This document shows positions 9,179-17,124 of a stretch of DNA of 64,000 nucleotides, piece by piece. A program made the translations under genes and the position numbers. Within the stretch, counting starts at the first letter, position 1. Each line of letters begins with the position of its first letter. This stretch comes from Bradyrhizobium iriomotense (GTDB lineage: Bacteria > Pseudomonadota > Alphaproteobacteria > Rhizobiales > Xanthobacteraceae), in the NCBI RefSeq assembly GCF_030160715.1, contig NZ_BSOW01000010.1:186001-250000 (forward strand), read 5' to 3'. A model generated the notes under the pieces. It saw only the letters and a program-made list of their open reading frames with translations. It did not search any database and was not told the origin of the DNA.

Positions 9179-9394
9179 CTAGTGCATTGGTGCGCGGGCA
9201 CTCCGCCGCCGCTTTGGTCGGTGCCGCGGATCGTCGAATTTGAGCTCGGCGACCAGTCGCCAAAGCTGAACCTCGTGACCGTCCGCTAACCGCCCGGCCC
9301 GCTCGGTTGCGGACGCGTCGTCCGGGCAGTGAAGGTTGACCACGCCCCCCAACTGGCCGTGTTCGTCCAGTACGTATGCACGATAGTGCGGCAT
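9179..9394 (-). CDS. Small rhizobial hypothetical protein
   Basis: A 71-residue protein starting MPHYRAYVLDEHGQLGG, followed by DDASATERAGRLADGHEVQLWRL. This pattern (aromatic beta strand, acidic DD segment, helix, then a G-H-x-V-x-L-W strand) recurs in small stand-alone proteins common in Bradyrhizobium-like genomes. Their function is unknown. A GGGGAA ribosome binding site precedes the ATG. It has no membrane segment. Confidence 0.7.
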   Translation of the reverse strand: MPHYRAYVLDEHGQLGGVVNLHCPDDASATERAGRLADGHEVQLWRLVAELKFDDPRHRPKRRRSARAPMH

Positions 9395-9955
9395 CGCTAT
9401 TCCCCACGCGTGACATATCCTACCTTCCAGCCTCGTCCGCAGCGTGGAGATTTTGGGTCATTACGAGCTACCTCTCTTGGACAGCATGTTTGCTGCCCGT
9501 CTCGCCAGGAACCGCTCAGGCGGTCCGACCATTCGGTGCCCTTTCAATCATTTTGGGAGCGCCCGCCAAGCCGTGACGGCGGAGACGCCTGGATTCCCGG
9601 ACTTTCGGACGCGCGCTAGCTTGATAGCCGCTGGGGTTCTGCAATTGCCAACGCCAATGGTCTGTACACATTGCTGCAACGATCGGGTCGACCTCCAGCC
9701 CTAGGCCGCCATCGCAAAGGTCGGGTCGGCATAGCAGACGGCGACACCACCGGCCCGGCGCGCCTTGATTTCACAGGGCACCGCCAATGGGATCAAATGG
9801 GTTCCGGCTCGTGAGCTTCGCCGATTTCTGCTTCGGGGCAGCGCCCCGCCGCATTGGAGTAACGGAGCGAGACCGAACGAAGATTGTGAGACGCATCGAG
9901 CCTATACCTGCCTAGGCAAAGGCAATCTCCCGTTGCAGAATTGCGACGGCGCTTG
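9395..9955. other. 560-base stretch without a clear gene
   Basis: A plus-strand frame around 9440-9580 encodes a hydrophobic signal-like segment, but it has no convincing start or mature domain. Nothing else is identified. Confidence 0.4.
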
Positions 9956-11338
9956 TTATCTCTGCCCGACGCGCACCGAACCGCCAGCTGTCGAATCGGT
10001 CTGGCCTGTCCCAGGTGAAATATTTGAATTGCCTAGCCTTCGGGGAGGGACGGCAGGACCATCCTGGTATTGGAGGCTGACCTCGACGGCGTCACCCGGC
10101 TGCAGTTCGGTATCTTCGCTTGCGATGATCCGTTCCTGCCCCTTAGCGCCCTTCCTGATGATGGCAATCTCCGCGTTGTTGCCGGCTCCTCGCACGAGTT
10201 GCGATCGAATCATCGCAGTGTACTGAAGCTTCTCGCCGACGCTCTGCAGCTTCTCGCGAATTTGATTGAGCCTTACGCTGGTATCTTGCAGCTCACGGAG
10301 CAGGTCGAGCCTCCGCTGGTCATCTAGCCTTGCCAGCTTTCTGACGAACTCGTCCTGCTGCTTCTTGACCTGCAGCAGTTGCGCAGAGGTTTGCAGCTTC
10401 CTGGTTGATGACAGCAGCACCGCGCGACGTGCATCCGTAACGCGAGGGCTGATCAGGGAGCCCTTGCCGAAGAGCTCGGTCGCTTTCTGCAGTTCTTCAA
10501 GATCTCCCTGAAGTCCCTCTTCGTCCTTCTTCTGCTGCTCTGACAGCACACGGACCTCGTCATCTCCCTGCCGAATGCCGTGCTGAAGGAACGTCTTTTC
10601 CTGCTGATAATCACTCTGCTTGGTCTTCAAATACTCCGTTTCTGCATTAACGATTTCCGAGATCGCCGATCGAGCTAAGGGCGCATCCATCAGAGCGCCT
10701 GGACTGATCTGGGCTCCCTCTCCAAGTTCAGACTTGATGCGCCACATACGCGCCTGTTCTTTGGCCAGCTCTGTCCAAAGCGAACCATACTCGCTTCTCA
10801 AGTCAATTGACTCGAGATACGGGTTGTTCATTCTGATACGCATGGTTTCGTAGCCGCCTGCCACGGCGACGAGCTGGCGTGCGGTGATAGACGGACGATA
10901 AGGGTACTCACCCGGCTTCGATACATCCCCATTTACGTATATGGGCTTGTATTCCGCGATAACCGTCGTGACCTCGTCTGCGTCGATCACGACAACCGTC
11001 TCACGGCCATCCGGTGTCCTCGCCCGAAATACCTTGCTCGCCAGTGCAGCCCCGATTTTGGCTCGGATCTGCGCTAAGGGCAGGCCGGCCACTGGAAGCG
11101 TTCCGACCAGTGGCAACGAAACGTTCCCGTCAATTTGGACGGCAGCACGATGCCGCAGATCCGGCACGCCCGCCACGGCAACCTCCAGCACATCTCCAAT
11201 GTTTACCAGATATTCGGCCTTTACTTGAGTGGTGGAAATTGTCAGACCAACAGCCACCAAGCCCCATTTGATGCAACGAACGAGGTCGCTGCCAGAGACG
11301 TCGATGTGGAAGCTATTGCGCAGTCTGGAGTTCGGCAT
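9956..11338 (-). CDS. Polysaccharide export protein, ExoF/Wza-like
   Basis: About 460 residues. It has a signal segment near residues 25-40 (WGLVAVGLTISTTQVKA), then a Poly_export domain (YLVNIGDVLEVAVAGVPDLRHRAAVQIDGNV, and LPLVGTLPVAGLPLAQI). An SLBB-type segment follows (IYVNGDVSKPGEYPYRP, then ITARQLVAVAGGY). A long coiled coil occupies the middle and a second SLBB-like end closes the protein (EDTELQPGDAVEVSLQY). The internal coiled coil and length fit the rhizobial ExoF subfamily, periplasmic/outer-membrane partners of polysaccharide export. ATG 11338 has AGGGA at good spacing and is preferred over an upstream GTG at 11404. It is divergently transcribed from the polyprenyl-phosphate sugar transferase across a shared 380-base promoter region. 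Confidence 0.88.
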   Translation of the reverse strand: MPNSRLRNSFHIDVSGSDLVRCIKWGLVAVGLTISTTQVKAEYLVNIGDVLEVAVAGVPDLRHRAAVQIDGNVSLPLVGTLPVAGLPLAQIRAKIGAALASKVFRARTPDGRETVVVIDADEVTTVIAEYKPIYVNGDVSKPGEYPYRPSITARQLVAVAGGYETMRIRMNNPYLESIDLRSEYGSLWTELAKEQARMWRIKSELGEGAQISPGALMDAPLARSAISEIVNAETEYLKTKQSDYQQEKTFLQHGIRQGDDEVRVLSEQQKKDEEGLQGDLEELQKATELFGKGSLISPRVTDARRAVLLSSTRKLQTSAQLLQVKKQQDEFVRKLARLDDQRRLDLLRELQDTSVRLNQIREKLQSVGEKLQYTAMIRSQLVRGAGNNAEIAIIRKGAKGQERIIASEDTELQPGDAVEVSLQYQDGPAVPPRRLGNSNISPGTGQTDSTAGGSVRVGQR

Positions 11339-11569
11339 GGCGGCAATTCCCTGTACGAACGTGGTCCGAGTGAAGTCTTTCAAATCTCTCGCGGAAGGCA
11401 GCACGTCAACATCGCTTCCGTCCGAGCAACCGACAGGCGATCTGCAAAACTACGTTCTGTTCTCTCATTGACGCCGAACCGCTCGTCGCCGTCTTCCGCT
11501 CTGTCCGACTGATCGGTCGTCTATTGATCATACCCAGCGAACCCATTGGGACGGGCGCTTCGATTGCTG

Positions 11570-11690
11570 CCCGAATCTAATCCCGCGCTGTCGCGCCTCA
11601 ATCGACCATCGTAGTTACCCACTTATTGCCCCGTCCCATCCAGTTATTGCCAATTTCCATCCAGTGACCCGGACTGTACTTATTCAGCCA
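11570..11690 (+). repeat. Repeated leader element A, copy 1
   Basis: The core AATCGACCATCGTAGTTACC and the following TTATTGCC recur at 29.76-29.83 kb and, inverted, at 59.55-59.64 kb. Here the element lies between the divergent export and sugar-transferase genes, so it may contain promoter or operator sequence (inference). Confidence 0.7.
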
Positions 11691-11720
11691 AAGTGACGAG
11701 TGATTGGGTGGCTGACTGCT

Positions 11721-13217
11721 ATGAACTATGCGTCCTTCACCAATTTGCCGGCCTCTACCAAGCTCCCGGCACATGCGGTCGATGGCGGCAGGGCGATCGA
11801 AGGAGGCGTTGGAAGGAGCAGATTGACTGCTCTATTGGTATTGGCAGCAGGTACCGAGTTCCTGCTCGTAGCCGGGTCGGCCTATTTCGCAGCTGTCCTC
11901 TATCATCGAGTGGTCTTGCTGGGGTCGCCGGATTCCGCCAGGTACATTCCGGAATCCTTTCTGATTTCCACATTGGCGTTGCTGGTTTCCATAGGACTTC
12001 GGCAATATTCCCGAATCCTGACGCAGCCCCGCCACGTCTTCCTATGGAGCGGGGCCAGCAGCGTCCTCCTCGTATTCTCCTTCTTCGTCTCAACGATATT
12101 CGTTCTGAAAATCTCCGGGGATTACTCGCGCGCGACCGTCATCGTCCAGGCTGGGTGTGTCCTCCTCACCGTGCTCTGCACACGGGCAATATGGTTTTCA
12201 GTGCTACAGCCCGCTATTGCGTCTGGTCTGATCGATGCCAGGCGCGTCATCCTTATAGGAGACCCGGCTCACTGCTTGCAGTTCTCTGCACGTGCTAAGG
12301 GTACCGGAATTCGGACCATCCGCTCGTTCGACTTTCCGCGGGCCCGCGCCGATTCCTCGGTTCCGGCTAACCTCGACGCCGTCCAAGCGCCACCTGATGT
12401 CCGCCAACTGCTCGCGGACTGCCGTCCCCTCCGAGCGGATGACGTTGTCATATTGCTTTCGGAATCAGATGTTGGCTCTGCTCTCGCGCTTGCCGGCGCC
12501 CTGTCAGACCTGCCAATAGACGTTCACGTCGTCCCTGTTGGATCCATCGATCTGATGGCCGTGTCGCGGATCACTCAGTTCGGCAACATGGTGACGATGC
12601 GGATATTCCAATCCCCGCTCACTCCCTTCAACCGAGCCATCAAACGGGGAGTCGATATCGTCGTTGCAAGCGCGGGCCTTGTTGTGACCAGCCTCCTTTT
12701 CGTGATTGTTCCGCTCGCAATCAAACTCGAGTCTCGTGGGCCGGCGTTTTTTCGACAGACGCGGCACGGCTACAACAACGAGCCCATTCGCGTGTTGAAA
12801 TTCCGATCGATGACCGTCATGGAGGATGGCGACAACTTCAAACCGGTCACCAGACACGATCCGCGCGTGACCCGTCTTGGACGCCTTCTGCGCCAGACCA
12901 ATGTCGACGAGCTTCCGCAATTGTTCAATGTTCTGGCCGGCAGCATGTCGATCGTCGGGCCCCGTCCACACGCGACCTCGCAAAACGAGCTGTTCAATGA
13001 GCTGATTTCGTCATTTTCCCGCCGCCACAATGTCAAGCCTGGTATTACAGGTTGGGCTCAGGTCAACGGGTATCGTGGCGACGTCGACACGCTCGAGAAG
13101 ATGCAGCGTCGGGTGGAGCATGATCTGTATTATATCGACAACTGGTCACTCATTTTCGATCTTAAGATCATAGTCATGACGTTCTTTTCCAAAAAGGCGT
13201 ATTGGAACGCTTTTTGA
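11721..13217 (+). CDS. Undecaprenyl-phosphate sugar phosphotransferase (WcaJ/ExoY-type)
   Basis: A 498-residue initiating enzyme that transfers a sugar-1-phosphate from a UDP-sugar to undecaprenyl phosphate at the inner membrane. The N-terminal half has four or five membrane segments and a CoA-binding-like region. After a membrane hairpin (residues about 300-325) comes the catalytic bacterial sugar transferase domain: FRQTRHGYNNEPIRVLKFRS, then TNVDELPQLFNVLAGSMSIV followed by GPRPH, then YYIDNWSLIFDLKI near the end. Full length matches WcaJ-type rather than short ExoY-type enzymes. The start MNYASF is supported by a truncated paralogue at 59.5 kb that begins MGYAFF at the same point; an in-frame GTG at 11700 is less likely. 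Donor sugar is not determinable; glucose or a related hexose is the family norm. Confidence 0.92.
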   Translation: MNYASFTNLPASTKLPAHAVDGGRAIEGGVGRSRLTALLVLAAGTEFLLVAGSAYFAAVLYHRVVLLGSPDSARYIPESFLISTLALLVSIGLRQYSRILTQPRHVFLWSGASSVLLVFSFFVSTIFVLKISGDYSRATVIVQAGCVLLTVLCTRAIWFSVLQPAIASGLIDARRVILIGDPAHCLQFSARAKGTGIRTIRSFDFPRARADSSVPANLDAVQAPPDVRQLLADCRPLRADDVVILLSESDVGSALALAGALSDLPIDVHVVPVGSIDLMAVSRITQFGNMVTMRIFQSPLTPFNRAIKRGVDIVVASAGLVVTSLLFVIVPLAIKLESRGPAFFRQTRHGYNNEPIRVLKFRSMTVMEDGDNFKPVTRHDPRVTRLGRLLRQTNVDELPQLFNVLAGSMSIVGPRPHATSQNELFNELISSFSRRHNVKPGITGWAQVNGYRGDVDTLEKMQRRVEHDLYYIDNWSLIFDLKIIVMTFFSKKAYWNAF

Positions 13218-13280
13218 CGCGACCCGATCTGCAACTCCTTGTGCTGACTGATTCGTTTCGTTTGGCTTGGTAAGATCGCA

Positions 13281-13535
13281 GGCCGTATTGGACGTGCACA
13301 CCGATACTCTGCGGCGGTCCTGTCCCTCGTTTCCTTCAGCAATGCAATGGCTGCGTCGGCTTCGCGGAGCCAGCTCTGCTGGAGGACGAGGGTCCTGCTG
13401 AAGACGGATCGGCTCCTGATAGTCGGAGAGATAGACGCGAGTGCCCTATCGACGAGGTGCTTGCGGATGCGGAGTATCGGGATCGTCGCCCTGGAGCTTC
13501 GCCACGCTCGCCGACGTGATCGCGCGCGCATCCGA
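13281..13535 (-). pseudogene. hlyD-type gene remnant A
   Basis: The minus strand reads READAAIALLKETRDRTAAEY, matching the intact adaptor at 16.29-16.55 kb. Similarity extends over about 250 bases with frameshifts, covering the coiled-coil region. It has no start and no membrane segment, so it is a decayed internal fragment. Confidence 0.8.
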
Positions 13536-13924
13536 GCTCAAAATCCGCAACCGGACGGTGCCGGCGGCGCTCGCGGTCTCCGATGTTGGCAAAGGTGCGG
13601 CTTTTGCTCGCCGCACGTGTCCTTCGCACGCGCAATGGCTGCACGCGTCAAGCAAGGCGCCGGCAGCACCTTCGTACCTCGATGTGTCGCAGCTCGGGCT
13701 CTTTCCTGCCAGGAGGAGCCTCATTCGGAAGGAGTACCCTAAACGGGATAGTAGCGCCTCCGGCCGTAATGAGTTTTGCCAACCTGCTGCTTCTGAAGCG
13801 CACCAGCCTGCCACGCGCCAAGCCAAACGGTCGTAAACCGTTGCGAGAACGATAGGGCCAACTGTTGGCCGTTCGATGTCTCGAACGAGATGTCCCGTTC
13901 ATGAGCGGTGGCGCCTTCGGTCGT
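13536..13924. other. Stretch without a recognisable gene
   Basis: Open frames here have no ribosome binding site and no family resemblance. The region lies between the hlyD remnant and the small membrane-peptide gene. Confidence 0.4.
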
Positions 13925-14032
13925 TCAATTTTCATCCGACCATAATTCCAGATTGGCTCGGATAATGCGAAAGATTGAGACGGTTAAGACGATCATCGCT
14001 ATGGTCGCTGCTGATACAATTGCAGTGAACAT
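13925..14032 (-). CDS. 35-residue single-pass membrane peptide
   Basis: ATG at 14032 is preceded by a near-perfect AAGGGAGGT ribosome binding site seven bases away. The 35 codons encode MFTAIVSAATIAMIVLTVSI followed by FRIIRANLELWSDEN. Residues 3-20 form one hydrophobic helix, followed by basic residues (R22, R25) and an acidic tail, suggesting a single-pass inner-membrane peptide. It has the size and shape of small regulatory or subunit peptides such as KdpF, but no sequence match to those is evident. It stands alone, with no coding neighbour within 450 bases. Function unknown. Confidence comes mainly from the very strong ribosome binding site and the clean membrane segment. Confidence 0.6.
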   Translation of the reverse strand: MFTAIVSAATIAMIVLTVSIFRIIRANLELWSDEN

Positions 14033-14059
14033 GATCGACCTCCCTTAGAGAGAGGGAGC

Positions 14060-14526
14060 GCTTCTGCGAGGGCACGAAGAACTGCCCCGAGAATCGATGC
14101 TCCTGGGCAGAGAAATCTGCCGGCACCGTCGCAAGGGATGGACGAAACAGCAGCTTGCTCGCGGCGTAATCAGACGACTAATCCAATGAGCTCGCAATTG
14201 AGAAACTGGCTTACCTCCTCAGTGATCTATTCTCCTCCGCGAGTGTTGGAATCGAAAGGGGCCGTGCGCCGCTCCTGCCAGAGCGAAGCTCATCCGAACG
14301 GGTCGCGCAGCCAACGCGTCAGGCCGACCGGTCAAGCGACGCCGATGGCGCCGTTGCCTTGCCAAGGGTAGTGCGGCAGAGAGCACTTGCGCTTTATTGT
14401 CAATCAGCTAGCTGCAGCGGGCCCTTCGATGCGAAACTGGGCCTTGTATTTGATGAGGTATGGCGGCACCGCACCGCGCGATCAAGCAGCGCTTGATTGA
14501 TCCGATCCGTGGCCAGAACCTGCAGA
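14060..14526. other. Stretch without a recognisable gene
   Basis: Upstream of the membrane peptide and downstream of the methyltransferase. An inverted pair (GAACCTGCAG/CTGCAGGTTC) overlaps the methyltransferase 3' end, but no U-tract follows. No other signal is identified. Confidence 0.35.
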
Positions 14527-15312
14527 TCAGTGGGGAAAGGCGGCGCTGACCTGCAGGTTCGCCCGAGCCGGGAGAGTCGGTTTGCGGATGATAAAGATGA
14601 CGTCGTTGTAATCGGAGCTCAGGCGGCCGAGGGACAGGACCTGAAGCGTTTTCTTGTAAGCTTGCAGCAGCTTCTTCTTGAGGCTGTAGTTGTTCAGGCC
14701 GCTGGCGCCAGACAGCCCGTATTCGGCGGCAAGGACCAGTCCGTTCTCTCCGCAAAAGGCCCGAATGCCTTCGCGCGAGACCACCTTGTCGTAGGTGACT
14801 GGGTAGGGGCCGTAGCCAGGCTTGCCGGCGTTCTTGTATCCGAGGATCAGGCGATAGAAGAGCACGTGAATCCAGTGCGGCGTCATCCTGGCGGTGAAGC
14901 CGTGCGCGGAGAAGGGGTCGGGGATCATTATGATGATCAGCCCGCCCGGCTTCACCCATCTGTTGAAGTTCTCCAGGACCTGTCGCGCGCCCGGCACATG
15001 CTCCAGCACGTAGGAATTGAAGATGACGTCGAAGGTCCGCTGACCGAAATCAGTCGTGCGCAGATCCCCGACGATGCCTTCGTGGAGGTCTTTCGTTTCG
15101 TCGCGGCGGATGCGAAGGGCTTCGGCGTCGAGGTCGATGCCGGTCAGAACATAGCCGCCATCGCCGATGTCAAGGCACCACCTCCGGCCACATCCAGCTT
15201 CTAGGATCTCAAGAACCCTGCCAGGATTCTTGATTGAGCGAATCTCGCAGGAGATCGTCTCCATCGCGTGATCCCAATCGGTCGTCAGCGGAATTCGGGT
15301 TCGTGCTTTCAT
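14527..15312 (-). CDS. Class I SAM-dependent methyltransferase
   Basis: A 261-residue Methyltransf_11-type enzyme. The SAM-binding motif I is the strand-loop ILEAGCGRRWCLDIGDGGYV, followed by an acidic residue ending strand two (LTGIDLD), motif II-like FDVIFNSYVLEHVPGARQVL and motif III-like KPGGLIIIMIPDP. The central insert contains a hydrophobic, aromatic stretch (HWIHVLFYRLILGYKNAGKPGYGPYP in part), which recurs in membrane-associated methyltransferases of polysaccharide loci. Substrate unknown, possibly a sugar or lipid-linked intermediate (inference from context). It lies downstream of the type I secretion operon on the same strand, separated by a remnant of a second hlyD gene. Confidence 0.85.
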   Translation of the reverse strand: MKARTRIPLTTDWDHAMETISCEIRSIKNPGRVLEILEAGCGRRWCLDIGDGGYVLTGIDLDAEALRIRRDETKDLHEGIVGDLRTTDFGQRTFDVIFNSYVLEHVPGARQVLENFNRWVKPGGLIIIMIPDPFSAHGFTARMTPHWIHVLFYRLILGYKNAGKPGYGPYPVTYDKVVSREGIRAFCGENGLVLAAEYGLSGASGLNNYSLKKKLLQAYKKTLQVLSLGRLSSDYNDVIFIIRKPTLPARANLQVSAAFPH

Positions 15313-15534
15313 CGACTTGGCTCCGGCTGGCCTCTCCGATGCGGCGCACTCAACTGTGGCGTTTCAGCTCCGGCGACCTGGGCAACGGTGTGCGGAGAGT
15401 CCAGGGTAACGTGCATATACGCTCGTCTTCTACCGTCAAATTCGCCTCAATTGCCGGCCCTTTCGGATTACCCCGTGGGCTTCCCTTGGACTTCGCGTTG
15501 AAGGCGAGGCTCATCATGCGGGCCGTCGCGGGAA

Positions 15535-15667
15535 GGACCGGCCGGCCTTCGTGGACATTGATGGCCCGAACGACGCCGGTCTCCAGCGGTTGGATCAGCT
15601 TGGTCCTGCCGCTGGAGATGATCTTGCCGGCCGTGGCGACGATGTCGACTCCGCCGAAGATAGCCAT
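15535..15667 (-). pseudogene. hlyD-type gene remnant B
   Basis: The minus strand reads GVDIVATAGKIISSGRTKLI then QPLETGVVRAINVHEGR, matching the first periplasmic segment of the intact adaptor (GSVDIVATATGKIVPGGRTK). The reading frame then runs into unrelated sequence. This is an N-terminal fragment only. Confidence 0.8.
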
Positions 15668-15696
15668 ACTATCGCGACGTAGAAGATCCGCTTCGC

Positions 15697-17124
15697 CTAC
15701 CGCTCCCGCAGCGATTCTTGCTTGTATCTCGCCAGCGGCGAGAGAAGATAGCTGATGATGCTGCGCGCGCCGGTCTTGATCTCGACCGTGACCGCCATGC
15801 CGGGACCGAGCTTGACGAGCTTGTCCTCCACCTGCATGTGCGTGCGATCGAGTGAAACGCGCGCCGCATATTCCAGCTCCTGACCTCTCGGCTCGCTGCT
15901 GCTTTGCACCGCGCCCGACGCCCGGTCATTCAGACCGCCTTGCTGCCTGTCGTGCGTTATGGCATCGGTTGAGACGCTCAACACGTCCCCATGGAGGAGT
16001 CCGTAGCGCGTGAAGTTGAACGTATCGACCTTGATCTCCGCCTTCTGCCCCGGGTGAACGAACCCTATGTCGCGGTTGGAGAGCATGGCCTCGATCTCGA
16101 GCTGACTCTCGCTCGGGACGACGATGGCGAGCGCCTGCGCCGGCGTCACCACGCCGCCCACAGTATGAACGGCGAGCTGTTGCACGACGCCGTCGACGGG
16201 TGCAGTCAACTGCTGGAGTTTGGTGCGCCGCTCTGCCTTGACCACTTCCTGCGCCGCGCTCGCCGCCTTCTGATCGGCTTTCGCAAGTGCGTCATAGGTC
16301 GCGCGCCGATACTCCGCGGCGGTCCTTTCTTTCGTTTCCTTCAGCAGGGCGATGGCCGCGTCGGCCTCACGGAGCCGGCTCTCCTGCAGGTTGAGGTCCT
16401 GCTGGAGAGCGACCAACTCCTGGTACTCCTGGAGATAGACCACCTTCGACGCCAACGCCTTGTCGACGAGCCCCTTGCGAATATCGACCCGCTCCTGGAG
16501 CACCGGAATCGTCGCCTGGAGCTTCGCGACGCTCGCTAACGTGGTCGCCCGCTCCGCTTCCTTCTGACCTTGCTGGCGCTGGATCTCGGCGAGCTTGGCG
16601 TTCTGCTCGGCGCGCTGGCTGATCAGAAACTGGCGATGCATCTCGATCTCCGCGGCACTTGCGCTCTGCGGTGGCCGGAAGGCGGCAAGCGGATCCTCGG
16701 CGAGCGCCGCGCGCAGCCGCGCGACGTCGAGCTCGGCCGCTAACAGATCGCTTCTCTGCCGCTCTTGATCGGCCTCCGTCATGGTCGGGTCGAGCTCGAT
16801 CAGGACGTCGCCGGCCTTGACGGTTTGTCCGTCGCGGACGTGGATGGCCCGGACTACGCCCGTCTCGAACGGCTGGATCAGCTTGGTGCGCCCGCCCGGC
16901 ACGATCTTGCCCGTCGCGGTCGCGACGATATCGACGCTGCCGAACGATGCCCACAACAGCGCGATGCAAAAGACCGCGATGATGCTCACCCCGATCGCGC
17001 GCCCGACCGGCGACGGTGGCGTTTCGGTGATCTCGAGCGCCGCCGGCAGGAATGCGATTTCGTGCTCACGGCGGCGAGGCTCGCGTCTCGGAAACGGAAC
17101 GATATTTCGACTAGCGGACGTCAT
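15697..17124 (-). CDS. HlyD-family type I secretion adaptor
   Basis: A 475-residue periplasmic adaptor. One membrane helix lies at residues 42-60 (GRAIGVSIIAVFCIALLWAS). It is followed by the biotinyl-lipoyl-like half motif (GKIVPGGRTKLIQPFETGVV, then VRDGQTVKAGDVLIELD), a long coiled-coil hairpin (about 120-300), the second lipoyl half (LTAPVDGVVQQLAVHTVGGV) and a beta-barrel end with the HlyD signature region near LGPGMAVTVEIKTGARSI. It connects the ABC exporter to an outer-membrane TolC-like channel, which is not encoded in the window. Its start overlaps the end of the ABC gene by 14 bases, so the two are co-transcribed and probably coupled. Length is normal for the family. Confidence 0.93.
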   Translation of the reverse strand: MTSASRNIVPFPRREPRRREHEIAFLPAALEITETPPSPVGRAIGVSIIAVFCIALLWASFGSVDIVATATGKIVPGGRTKLIQPFETGVVRAIHVRDGQTVKAGDVLIELDPTMTEADQERQRSDLLAAELDVARLRAALAEDPLAAFRPPQSASAAEIEMHRQFLISQRAEQNAKLAEIQRQQGQKEAERATTLASVAKLQATIPVLQERVDIRKGLVDKALASKVVYLQEYQELVALQQDLNLQESRLREADAAIALLKETKERTAAEYRRATYDALAKADQKAASAAQEVVKAERRTKLQQLTAPVDGVVQQLAVHTVGGVVTPAQALAIVVPSESQLEIEAMLSNRDIGFVHPGQKAEIKVDTFNFTRYGLLHGDVLSVSTDAITHDRQQGGLNDRASGAVQSSSEPRGQELEYAARVSLDRTHMQVEDKLVKLGPGMAVTVEIKTGARSIISYLLSPLARYKQESLRER

